A stretch of 64,000 nucleotides of DNA from Macropodus opercularis. Its lineage: Eukaryota; Chordata; Actinopteri; Anabantiformes; Osphronemidae. The stretch spans positions 18,849,501-18,913,500 of the forward strand of contig CM061092.1 of the NCBI GenBank assembly GCA_030770545.1. The letters run 5' to 3'. Positions 6,646-15,832 of this stretch are shown here, one piece after another. The translations under genes were made by a program, and so were the position numbers. The notes below the pieces were generated by a model. The model ran no database searches and was not told the origin of the DNA. It saw only the letters and a program-made list of their open reading frames with translations. Position 1 is the stretch's first letter. Each line of letters begins with the position of its first letter.

Positions 6646-6864
6646 ATTGCGTTAGTGTTCGCCGTCAAGCTGTGTGATTAACACAGGGTATATGTTTTTG
6701 CCGTTTGCATTAAAGCACAAGTGTTCAGGGTTCTTTCCACCTCTTAATGGTTCAGCGATCTGTATGTAAAGCCACTGTGGACATTCCACCCCGAGTCGCC
6801 CGTCTCAGGCCAGCCTGGCATTAGTGCTTTCTTTGTTAGCCATGCATCAATTGCTTCCTTTTAA

Positions 6865-6946
6865 GGTAGTGTGGCCGAGTGGTCTAAGGCGCTGGATTTA
6901 GGCTCCAGTCTCAATTGAGGCGTGGGTTCAAATCCCACCACTGCCA
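6865..6946 (+). tRNA. tRNA-Leu-TAG: tRNA-Leu (TAG), unit 3
   Basis: Intact; acceptor variant CACTGCC. Confidence 0.97.
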
Positions 6947-7030
6947 TTTTTGCATCTTCCGGGAGGCAATAGCAGGCAGTAATCTCCATGAACGTTTAGT
7001 GGGTGACTGGGCCGTCAAGCTTGACGTGTA

Positions 7031-7086
7031 GCTGGGTTTAGGCTCCAGTCCCAATTGAGGCATGGCTTCAAATCCAACCACTGAAA
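7031..7086 (+). pseudogene. tRNA-Leu 3' fragment, unit 3
   Basis: Same dead copy as in unit 1. Confidence 0.8.
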
Positions 7087-7489
7087 TTTGCGTAGTTAGT
7101 CCGTGAGTGACTGAGCTTTGAAAGTTTTTTTAAAAAAAAAATCAGATGGTGTTCATGAGAGAGAGCAGCTGACTGCAGTCCTTGAGAAGCCCGTTCAACT
7201 TAGCGTAGAGAGTCAACAGTGGTGTGACACGTGAGTGACCGAAAATGAGATACGCTCCTGCACTTCTGTTCACCTGCGGTTCATGACAAACTGATTGCAG
7301 TAGTTGGGATGAGAAACTAAAAGTTCTTGCACAAACTGTTTTGGTATCGCAGTCTGAGTGGTATTTTTCCAATGTTCTTCGGAGCGAAGGTGTGCGGCAA
7401 TGGCACGGAGGACACGTGGTCAGCAAACCTTACCGTGGATTATGGAAGGCCTGCATGCAAAGACCACAACTTCCAAGACCTTTTTCTGT

Positions 7490-7550
7490 GGCAGTGTGGC
7501 CGAGCACCCAAGGCGCTGGATTAAAGCTCCAGTCTCATTTAAGGTGTGGG
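7490..7550 (+). pseudogene. Truncated tRNA-Leu (AAG) pseudogene, unit 3
   Basis: Truncated as in unit 1; TTAAAGC loop variant. Confidence 0.85.
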
Positions 7551-8223
7551 ATCTCTTAGAAAGTTCTAAATTTATCAAAGCGTAACCTCACAATGTACAA
7601 ACTTTCAGGCGTGGTAAATTCTCGCATGAGTTCAAGTTTCTCACGAATCCACTAGTGCCCCATGTGTGCGATACTGCTTCACGCTGAGCTGTAACAATCA
7701 AGCAGGTTTTGTGGAAACACCTTTGGCCAGACACACACTTCTTTGTATAGTAAGTTTGGAGTTCAAGGATCCAAGAGGTTAGGTACAGTGTCATTTCTTT
7801 TTCGTGAACTGGTGCCTTTACACAGAACCAGTAGAAGCCTTTATTTCAAGGGGGCCCTAATGTGTAGGGGTTTCTCTTGTTTTTAAATCCGTCTGATTTG
7901 GAGAATCTATGAACAAGTAATGGTGTAGGAGGCTGTAAATTGTTCATTGTGAGTCAAAATCTACCTGCAAACACTTTAGAGTTAAGCTCTGTGTTTGAAA
8001 ATACATTGCACCTAACCTCTTAGATCCTTGAACTCAAAACCTACTATACAATAAAGTGCGTGTCTGGTCAAAGGTACTTCCACAAAACCCACTTGACTGT
8101 TAGAGCTCAGCGTCAAGTAAAATTGTATGATCTGTATGTAAAGCCACTATGGATATTCCACCCTGAGTCGCCTGTCTTAGCTCACACTGGCGTAATTGCT
8201 TTTTTGCTTTGCTTTGCTTTTAA

Positions 8224-8305
8224 GGTAGTGTGGCCGAGTGGTCTAAGGCGCTGGATTAAGGCTCCAGTCTCATTTGAGGCGTGGGTTCAAATCCCACCAC
8301 TGCCA
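8224..8305 (+). tRNA. tRNA-Leu-AAG: tRNA-Leu (AAG), unit 3
   Basis: Consensus gene; three GCTTT copies upstream. Confidence 0.97.
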
Positions 8306-8608
8306 AAATGCTCTGAGGCCAACAAAGCGTAACCTCTCAAAGTGCAGATATGTAGCGAATTCCCGTACGACTTCAAGTTTCTCATGAATCCACTAGTGCC
8401 CCATGTGTATGATTCTACCTCACGCTGAGCCGTATCAATCAAGTAGGTTGTGTGGTTGCACTCTGAGCTATACCTGCGTAGGCATTGTCCACACACTTCT
8501 TTGTATTATAGGTTTGGAGCTTGGGTACAATACAATTTCTTTCTCCTAAGCTTCTGCCATTACACGGAACACTTAACTACACCCTAGTAGTAAACTAAAG
8601 GCTGTTTT

Positions 8609-8681
8609 CGAGCTAGCCAGGAGTCGAACCTAGAATCTTCTGATCCGAAGTCAGACGCGTTATCCATTACGCCACTAGCCC
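8609..8681 (-). tRNA. tRNA-Arg-TCG: tRNA-Arg (TCG), unit 3
   Basis: Consensus copy. Confidence 0.96.
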
Positions 8682-8780
8682 TGCTTTAGCTTGTGCACAC
8701 ATGTCGCAACATTGCCTGTACGCGATTGACAGCGACAAAGAGCATTGCATTGAACACCAAAACAAAGAAGAAGGTATCAC

Positions 8781-8852
8781 TGCCGTGACCCGGATTCGAA
8801 CCGGGGTTGCTGCGGCCACAACGCAGAGTACTAACCACTATACGATCACGGC
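8781..8852 (-). tRNA. tRNA-His-GTG: tRNA-His (GTG), unit 3
   Basis: Consensus gene with intact anticodon stem. Confidence 0.97.
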
Positions 8853-8924
8853 TGGGTTGCTGCAACTGTGCCTCCGTGCGAGGTAAACAACTAGTCCTTA
8901 TTACATCCAACTAAAGGCTGTTTT

Positions 8925-8997
8925 CGAGCTAGCCAGGAGTCGAACCTAGAATCTTCTGATCCGTAGTCAGACGCGTTATCCATTGCGCCACTAGCCC
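8925..8997 (-). tRNA. tRNA-Arg-ACG: tRNA-Arg (ACG), unit 4
   Basis: Consensus copy. Confidence 0.96.
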
Positions 8998-9458
8998 TGC
9001 GTTTGGGAGTGCATAGGTGTCACAATATTGCCTATACATCGTTGACAGGCAAACAAATATCTTCCCCCAGTTGTGGAGTTTGTCAGTTATCTGACAGTTT
9101 GCGAAGGTCGCAGGCGGCAAGAAAAGAAGCAGTAGTCATGTGTGTAGTTCTGAACTTTGCAACAACAAGCATAGCATTGAATGCAATACATAATTGTCAC
9201 AACATTGCATGTACCTGCTTAATATCGACAAAAATCTTCCTGCACGTACACGTTTACTGAGTTTGGCACTTATGTGACTGCTCGTGAAGGTTGCAGGTGT
9301 CAGAAAGTGGACCAGACGTCTTTGTGTGTAGTTGTAATCTTTGTAACAGGAAGCATAGCATTTAATGCAATGATCACCAAAACAAACAAGTTAAGGGACG
9401 TCACAGTGACGAGACTGGGATTCGAACCGCAAATGCTGCAGTTTCTGACCGGCTCTCA

Positions 9459-9530
9459 AGCAGAGTGGCGCAGCGGAAGCGTGCTGGGCCCATAACCCAG
9501 AGGTCGATGGATCGAAACCATCCTCTGCTA
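9459..9530 (+). tRNA. tRNA-iMet-CAT: Initiator tRNA-Met (CAT), unit 4
   Basis: Consensus copy. Confidence 0.97.
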
Positions 9531-9749
9531 ATTGCGTTAGTGTTCGCCGTCAAGCTGTGTGATTAACACAGGGTATATGTTTTTGCCGTTTGCATTAAAG
9601 CACAAGTGTTCAGGGTTCTTTCCACCTCTTAATGGTTCAGCGATCTGTATGTAAAGCCACTGTGGACATTCCACCCCGAGTCGCCCGTCTCAGGCCAGCC
9701 TGGCATTAGTGCTTTCTTTGTTAGCCATGCATCAATTGCTTCCTTTTAA

Positions 9750-9831
9750 GGTAGTGTGGCCGAGTGGTCTAAGGCGCTGGATTTAGGCTCCAGTCTCAAT
9801 TGAGGCGTGGGTTCAAATCCCACCACTGCCA
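9750..9831 (+). tRNA. tRNA-Leu-TAG: tRNA-Leu (TAG), unit 4
   Basis: Intact; acceptor variant CACTGCC. Confidence 0.97.
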
Positions 9832-9915
9832 TTTTTGCATCTTCCGGGAGGCAATAGCAGGCAGTAATCTCCATGAACGTTTAGTGGGTGACTGGGCCGT
9901 CAAGCTTGACGTGTA

Positions 9916-9971
9916 GCTGGGTTTAGGCTCCAGTCCCAATTGAGGCATGGCTTCAAATCCAACCACTGAAA
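9916..9971 (+). pseudogene. tRNA-Leu 3' fragment, unit 4
   Basis: Same dead copy as in unit 1. Confidence 0.8.
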
Positions 9972-10374
9972 TTTGCGTAGTTAGTCCGTGAGTGACTGAG
10001 CTTTGAAAGTTTTTTTAAAAAAAAAATCAGATGGTGTTCATGAGAGAGAGCAGCTGACTGCAGTCCTTGAGAAGCCCGTTCAACTTAGCGTAGAGAGTCA
10101 ACAGTGGTGTGACACGTGAGTGACCGAAAATGAGATACGCTCCTGCACTTCTGTTCACCTGCGGTTCATGACAAACTGATTGCAGTAGTTGGGATGAGAA
10201 ACTAAAAGTTCTTGCACAAACTGTTTTGGTATCGCAGTCTGAGTGGTATTTTTCCAATGTTCTTCGGAGCGAAGGTGTGCGGCAATGGCACGGAGGACAC
10301 GTGGTCAGCAAACCTTACCGTGGATTATGGAAGGCCTGCATGCAAAGACCACAACTTCCAAGACCTTTTTCTGT

Positions 10375-10435
10375 GGCAGTGTGGCCGAGCACCCAAGGCG
10401 CTGGATTAAAGCTCCAGTCTCATTTAAGGTGTGGG
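10375..10435 (+). pseudogene. Truncated tRNA-Leu (AAG) pseudogene, unit 4
   Basis: Truncated as in unit 1; TTAAAGC loop variant. Confidence 0.85.
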
Positions 10436-11108
10436 ATCTCTTAGAAAGTTCTAAATTTATCAAAGCGTAACCTCACAATGTACAAACTTTCAGGCGTGGT
10501 AAATTCTCGCATGAGTTCAAGTTTCTCACGAATCCACTAGTGCCCCATGTGTGCGATACTGCTTCACGCTGAGCTGTAACAATCAAGCAGGTTTTGTGGA
10601 AACACCTTTGGCCAGACACACACTTCTTTGTATAGTAAGTTTGGAGTTCAAGGATCCAAGAGGTTAGGTACAGTGTCATTTCTTTTTCGTGAACTGGTGC
10701 CTTTACACAGAACCAGTAGAAGCCTTTATTTCAAGGGGGCCCTAATGTGTAGGGGTTTCTCTTGTTTTTAAATCCGTCTGATTTGGAGAATCTATGAACA
10801 AGTAATGGTGTAGGAGGCTGTAAATTGTTCATTGTGAGTCAAAATCTACCTGCAAACACTTTAGAGTTAAGCTCTGTGTTTGAAAATACATTGCACCTAA
10901 CCTCTTAGATCCTTGAACTCAAAACCTACTATACAATAAAGTGCGTGTCTGGTCAAAGGTACTTCCACAAAACCCACTTGACTGTTAGAGCTCAGCGTCA
11001 AGTAAAATTGTATGATCTGTATGTAAAGCCACTATGGATATTCCACCCTGAGTCGCCTGTCTTAGGTCACACTGGCGTAATTGCTTTTTTGCTTTGCTTT
11101 GCTTTTAA

Positions 11109-11190
11109 GGTAGTGTGGCCGAGTGGTCTAAGGCGCTGGATTAAGGCTCCAGTCTCATTTGAGGCGTGGGTTCAAATCCCACCACTGCCA
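11109..11190 (+). tRNA. tRNA-Leu-AAG: tRNA-Leu (AAG), unit 4
   Basis: Consensus gene. Confidence 0.97.
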
Positions 11191-11493
11191 AAATGCTCTG
11201 AGGCCAACAAAGCGTAACCTCTCAAAGTGCAGATATGTAGCGAATTCCCGTACGACTTCAAGTTTCTCATGAATCCACTAGTGCCCCATGTGTATGATTC
11301 TACCTCACGCTGAGCCGTATCAATCAAGTAGGTTGTGTGGTTGCACTCTGAGCTATACCTGCGTAGGCATTGTCCACACACTTCTTTGTATTATAGGTTT
11401 GGAGCTTGGGTACAATACAATTTCTTTCTCCTAAGCTTCTGCCATTACACGGAACACTTAACTACACCCTAGTAGTAAACTAAAGGCTGTTTT

Positions 11494-11566
11494 CGAGCTA
11501 GCCAGGAGTCGAACCTAGAATCTTCTGATCCGAAGTCAGACGCGTTATCCATTACGCCACTAGCCC
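11494..11566 (-). tRNA. tRNA-Arg-TCG: tRNA-Arg (TCG), unit 4
   Basis: Consensus copy. Confidence 0.96.
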
Positions 11567-11665
11567 TGCTTTAGCTTGTGCACACATGTCGCAACATTGC
11601 CTGTACGCGATTGACAGCGACAAAGAGCATTGCATTGAACACCAAAACAAAGAAGAAGGTATCAG

Positions 11666-11737
11666 TGCCGTGACCCGGATTCGAACCGGGGTTGCTGCGG
11701 CCACAACGCGGAGTACTAACCACTATACGATCACGGC
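11666..11737 (-). tRNA. tRNA-His-GTG: tRNA-His (GTG), unit 4, anticodon-stem mismatch
   Basis: T28 is C, giving a C28-A42 mismatch in the anticodon stem; the rest is consensus. Confidence 0.9.
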
Positions 11738-11809
11738 TGGGTTGCTGCAACTGTGCCTCCGTGCGAGGTAAACAACTAGTCCTTATTACATCCAACTAAA
11801 GGCTGTTTT

Positions 11810-11882
11810 CGAGCTAGCCAGGAGTCGAACCTAGAATCTTCTGATCCGTAGTCAGACGCGTTATCCATTGCGCCACTAGCCC
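11810..11882 (-). tRNA. tRNA-Arg-ACG: tRNA-Arg (ACG), unit 5
   Basis: Consensus copy. Confidence 0.96.
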
Positions 11883-12343
11883 TGCGTTTGGGAGTGCATA
11901 GGTGTCACAATATTGCCTATACATCGTTGACAGGCAAACAAATATCTTCCTCCAGTTGTGGAGTTTGTCAGTTATCTGACAGTTTGCGAAGGTCGCAGGT
12001 GGCAAGAAAAGAAGCAGTAGTCATGTGTGTAGTTCTGAACTTTGCAACAACAAGCATAGCATTGAATGCAATACATAATTGTCACAACATTGCATGTACC
12101 TGCTTAATATCGACAAAAATCTTCCTGCACGTACACGTTTACTGAGTTTGGCACTTATGTGACTGCTCGTGAAGGTTGCAGGTGTCAGAAAGTGGACCAG
12201 ACGTCTTTGTGTGTAGTTGTAATCTTTGTAACAGGAAGCATAGCATTTAATGCAATGATCACCAAAACAAACAAGTTAAGGGACGTCACAGTGACGAGAC
12301 TGGGATTCGAACCGCAAATGCTGCAGTTTCTGACCGGCTCTCA

Positions 12344-12415
12344 AGCAGAGTGGCGCAGCGGAAGCGTGCTGGGCCCATAACCCAGAGGTCGATGGATCGA
12401 AACCATCCTCTGCTA
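12344..12415 (+). tRNA. tRNA-iMet-CAT: Initiator tRNA-Met (CAT), unit 5
   Basis: Consensus copy. Confidence 0.97.
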
Positions 12416-12634
12416 ATTGCGTTAGTGTTCGCCGTCAAGCTGTGTGATTAACACAGGGTATATGTTTTTGCCGTTTGCATTAAAGCACAAGTGTTCAGGG
12501 TTCTTTCCACCTCTTAATGGTTCAGCGATCTGTATGTAAAGCCACTGTGGACATTCCACCCCGAGTCGCCCGTCTCAGGCCAGCCTGGCATTAGTGCTTT
12601 CTTTGTTAGCCATGCATCAATTGCTTCCTTTTAA

Positions 12635-12716
12635 GGTAGTGTGGCCGAGTGGTCTAAGGCGCTGGATTTAGGCTCCAGTCTCAATTGAGGCGTGGGTTCA
12701 AATCCCACCACTGCCA
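12635..12716 (+). tRNA. tRNA-Leu-TAG: tRNA-Leu (TAG), unit 5
   Basis: Intact; acceptor variant CACTGCC. Confidence 0.97.
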
Positions 12717-12800
12717 TTTTTGCATCTTCCGGGAGGCAATAGCAGGCAGTAATCTCCATGAACGTTTAGTGGGTGACTGGGCCGTCAAGCTTGACGTGTA

Positions 12801-12856
12801 GCTGGGTTTAGGCTCCAGTCCCAATTGAGGCATGGCTTCAAATCCAACCACTGAAA
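12801..12856 (+). pseudogene. tRNA-Leu 3' fragment, unit 5
   Basis: Same dead copy as in unit 1. Confidence 0.8.
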
Positions 12857-13259
12857 TTTGCGTAGTTAGTCCGTGAGTGACTGAGCTTTGAAAGTTTTTT
12901 TAAAAAAAAAATCAGATGGTGTTCATGAGAGAGAGCAGCTGACTGCAGTCCTTGAGAAGCCCGTTCAACTTAGCGTAGAGAGTCAACAGTGGTGTGACAC
13001 GTGAGTGACCGAAAATGAGATACGCTCCTGCACTTCTGTTCACCTGCGGTTCATGACAAACTGATTGCAGTAGTTGGGATGAGAAACTAAAAGTTCTTGC
13101 ACAAACTGTTTTGGTATCGCAGTCTGAGTGGTATTTTTCCAATGTTCTTCGGAGCGAAGGTGTGCGGCAATGGCACGGAGGACACGTGGTCAGCAAACCT
13201 TACCGTGGATTATGGAAGGCCTGCATGCAAAGACCACAACTTCCAAGACCTTTTTCTGT

Positions 13260-13320
13260 GGCAGTGTGGCCGAGCACCCAAGGCGCTGGATTAAAGCTCC
13301 AGTCTCATTTAAGGTGTGGG
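13260..13320 (+). pseudogene. Truncated tRNA-Leu (AAG) pseudogene, unit 5
   Basis: Truncated as in unit 1; TTAAAGC loop variant. Confidence 0.85.
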
Positions 13321-13993
13321 ATCTCTTAGAAAGTTCTAAATTTATCAAAGCGTAACCTCACAATGTACAAACTTTCAGGCGTGGTAAATTCTCGCATGAG
13401 TTCAAGTTTCTCACGAATCCACTAGTGCCCCATGTGTGCGATACTGCTTCACGCTGAGCTGTAACAATCAAGCAGGTTTTGTGGAAACACCTTTGGCCAG
13501 ACACACACTTCTTTGTATAGTAAGTTTGGAGTTCAAGGATCCAAGAGGTTAGGTACAGTGTCATTTCTTTTTCGTGAACTGGTGCCTTTACACAGAACCA
13601 GTAGAAGCCTTTATTTCAAGGGGGCCCTAATGTGTAGGGGTTTCTCTTGTTTTTAAATCCGTCTGATTTGGAGAATCTATGAACAAGTAATGGTGTAGGA
13701 GGCTGTAAATTGTTCATTGTGAGTCAAAATCTACCTGCAAACACTTTAGAGTTAAGCTCTGTGTTTGAAAATACATTGCACCTAACCTCTTAGATCCTTG
13801 AACTCAAAACCTACTATACAATAAAGTGCGTGTCTGGTCAAAGGTACTTCCACAAAACCCACTTGACTGTTAGAGCTCAGCGTCAAGTAAAATTGTATGA
13901 TCTGTATGTAAAGCCACTATGGATATTCCACCCTGAGTCGCCTGTCTTAGGTCACACTGGCGTAATTGCTTTTTTGCTTTGCTTTGCTTTTAA

Positions 13994-14075
13994 GGTAGTG
14001 TGGCCGAGTGGTCTAAGGCGCTGGATTAAGGCTCCAGTCTCATTTGAGGCGTGGGTTCAAATCCCACCACTGCCA
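13994..14075 (+). tRNA. tRNA-Leu-AAG: tRNA-Leu (AAG), unit 5
   Basis: Consensus gene. Confidence 0.97.
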
Positions 14076-14378
14076 AAATGCTCTGAGGCCAACAAAGCGT
14101 AACCTCTCAAAGTGCAGATATGTAGCGAATTCCCGTACGACTTCAAGTTTCTCATGAATCCACTAGTGCCCCATGTGTATGATTCTACCTCACGCTGAGC
14201 TGTATCAATCAAGTAGGTTGTGTGGTTGCACTCTGAGCTATACCTGCGTAGGCATTGTCCACACACTTCTTTGTATTACAGGTTTGGAGCTTGGGTACAA
14301 TACAATTTCTTTCTCCTAAGCTTCTGCCATTACACGGAACACTTAACTACACCCTAGTAGTAAACTAAAGGCTGTTTT

Positions 14379-14451
14379 CGAGCTAGCCAGGAGTCGAACC
14401 TAGAATCTTCTGATCCGAAGTCAGACGCGTTATCCATTACGCCACTAGCCC
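14379..14451 (-). tRNA. tRNA-Arg-TCG: tRNA-Arg (TCG), unit 5
   Basis: Consensus copy. Confidence 0.96.
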
Positions 14452-14550
14452 TGCTTTAGCTTGTGCGCACATGTCGCAACATTGCCTGTACGCGATTGAC
14501 AGCGACAAAGAGCATTGCATTGAACACCAAAACAAAGAAGAAGGTATCAG

Positions 14551-14622
14551 TGCCGTGACCCGGATTCGAACCGGGGTTGCTGCGGCCACAACGCAGAGTA
14601 CTAACCACTATACGATCACGGC
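14551..14622 (-). tRNA. tRNA-His-GTG: tRNA-His (GTG), unit 5
   Basis: Consensus copy. Confidence 0.97.
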
Positions 14623-14694
14623 TGGGTTGCTGCAACTGTGCCTCCGTGCGAGGTAAACAACTAGTCCTTATTACATCCAACTAAAGGCTGTTTT

Positions 14695-14767
14695 CTAGCT
14701 AGCCAGGAGTCGAACCTAGAATCTTCTGATCCGTAGTCAGACGCGTTATCCATTGCGCCACTAGCCC
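14695..14767 (-). tRNA. tRNA-Arg-ACG: tRNA-Arg (ACG), unit 6, end-pair mismatch
   Basis: C72 is A (TTTTCTAGC at the 3' end), so G1 faces A72. Otherwise consensus. The retrotransposon starts 316 bp upstream of its 5' end. Confidence 0.9.
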
Positions 14768-15078
14768 TGCGTTTGGGAGTGCATAGGTGTCACAATATTG
14801 CCTATACATCGTTGACAGGCAAACAAATATCTTCCCCCAGTTGTGGAGTTTGTCAGTTATCTGACAGTTTGCGAAGGTCGCAGGCGGCAAGAAAAGAAGC
14901 AGTAGTCATGTGTGTAGTTCTGAACTTTGCAACAACAAGCATAGCATTGAACGCAATACATAATTGTCACAACATTGCATGTACCTGCTTAATATCGACA
15001 AAAATCTTCCTGCACGTACACGTTTACTGAGTTTGGCACTTATGTGACTGCTCGTGAAGGTTGCAGGTGTCAGAAAGT

Positions 15079-15083
15079 GGACC
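15079..15083. repeat. Target site duplication GGACC, left
   Basis: Same five bases as at 22348-22352. Uninterrupted units read GTGGACCAGACG with a single GGACC, so this is the integration site. Confidence 0.92.
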
Positions 15084-15169
15084 TGTAGGAGCCATTTGAG
15101 TTGTTTGTGTGTGTATTGTAATTAACCTTTGAATCCACTAGGGGTCGGTGTTGGTAATTGGGGATACAC

Positions 15170-15175
15170 TTTAAA
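15170..15175 (+). promoter_or_regulatory. Altered TATA box in 5' LTR (TTTAAA)
   Basis: Position 15171 is T where the 3' LTR has A (22084). This is the only substitution I find between the LTRs. Confidence 0.6.
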
Positions 15176-15235
15176 GGTGGGAACCATTAACCGGCAACCA
15201 GGTGTTGCTACACGGAGGACAAACAGTTTTGGACC

Positions 15236-15270
15236 GCTACGCTACGCTACGCTACGCTACGCTACGCTAC
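15236..15270 (+). repeat. (GCTAC)7 in 5' LTR
   Basis: Seven pentamers against ten in the 3' LTR; this accounts for the whole 15-bp length difference of the LTRs. Confidence 0.95.
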
Positions 15271-15294
15271 ACTCAACTCAACTCAACTTCTGAG

Positions 15295-15300
15295 AATAAA
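15295..15300 (+). promoter_or_regulatory. Polyadenylation signal AATAAA in LTR
   Basis: Canonical hexamer inside the LTR; the equivalent at 22223-22228 would serve the element's transcript. Confidence 0.55.
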
Positions 15301-15419
15301 ATAAGTCATTTCAACTGAGAAATAAGGTGGACTGTCATATATTCAAACAAAAGCGCGTCAACTACAGTTTCCTGTTTAGCAGCACCTCAGTGGCTTTGAG
15401 TTTAGGCTTGGCCACTATA

Positions 15420-15832
15420 AGAAAGTCCAAAACTGTTTGGAACGCATTGGAGGAGTTTCATTACAACAGTTTCCAGCTGATTAATCGCCGGGGATCTACG
15501 CCCGGATCGTAACCTCAGGAAGGAGGTGGGAAACACCGGTCATCAGCTGGAGGACGCCGCAGACGGCAACTGGACGGCTTCAGCGTGTTTCCGTTCACCG
15601 AGGCCTCCATCACGGGCAACAAGAACGGATCTGCAAAGCCGGCATCACCTGGATCATATAATAGTGCCCAGCGAGGATGAGACGTACGGTATGTGTAGCG
15701 CTACCAGCTTTAAAAATGGTCATTTGAGTTTGTGCGCACACATACGCGACGCTATACTAACTCTTTGGAGGTGGAAGAGGAAGGACAATTGGCTTTTGTT
15801 ACAACCCATCGCGCTGGAGTAAATTAATAAAC
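15420..15832 (+). other. Retrotransposon leader
   Basis: 413 bp between the 5' LTR and the gag-pol start. The first bases hold a primer-binding candidate. The longest ATG-started frame I noted is 43 codons (15691-15822), ending 10 nt before the main ATG. No other gene is seen. Confidence 0.7.
15425..15439 (+). promoter_or_regulatory. Candidate primer-binding site, complementary to the LTR
   Basis: GTCCAAAACTGTTTG, five bases past the LTR end, is the exact reverse complement of 15220-15234 inside the LTR. It has no leading TGG expected of a tRNA 3'-CCA primer site. Self-priming is an inference. Confidence 0.4.

Larger units (their letters stand above)
6005..8889. repeat. tRNA array unit 3
   Basis: 2,885 bp; three GCTTT copies and a 12-bp deletion (GAAGCACCTTTG absent near 8455) shared only with units 4 and 5. 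T7A10. Confidence 0.95.
8890..11774. repeat. tRNA array unit 4
   Basis: 2,885 bp; same 12-bp deletion and GCTTT count as units 3 and 5. T7A10. Confidence 0.95.
11775..14659. repeat. tRNA array unit 5
   Basis: 2,885 bp; last of the three units sharing the 12-bp deletion. T7A10. Confidence 0.95.
15084..15419 (+). repeat. 5' LTR
   Basis: 336 bp, begins TGTAGGAGCC and ends GGCCACTATA, so it ends in TA rather than the usual CA. It carries a TTTAAA where the 3' LTR has TATAAA, seven GCTAC copies followed by CTCAA repeats, and AATAAA at 15295-15300. Confidence 0.93.

Noticed and set aside
15438..15455. Conventional tRNA primer site starting at TGG 15438
   Set aside because: TGGAACGCATTGG matches no tRNA 3' end I recognise and lies 18 bases from the LTR; not excluded without a search of all tRNAs.
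15526..15822. 98-codon frame just before gag-pol as an accessory gene or upstream frame
   Set aside because: It opens with GTG, not ATG. The first internal ATG (15691) leaves only 43 codons with no recognisable motif.
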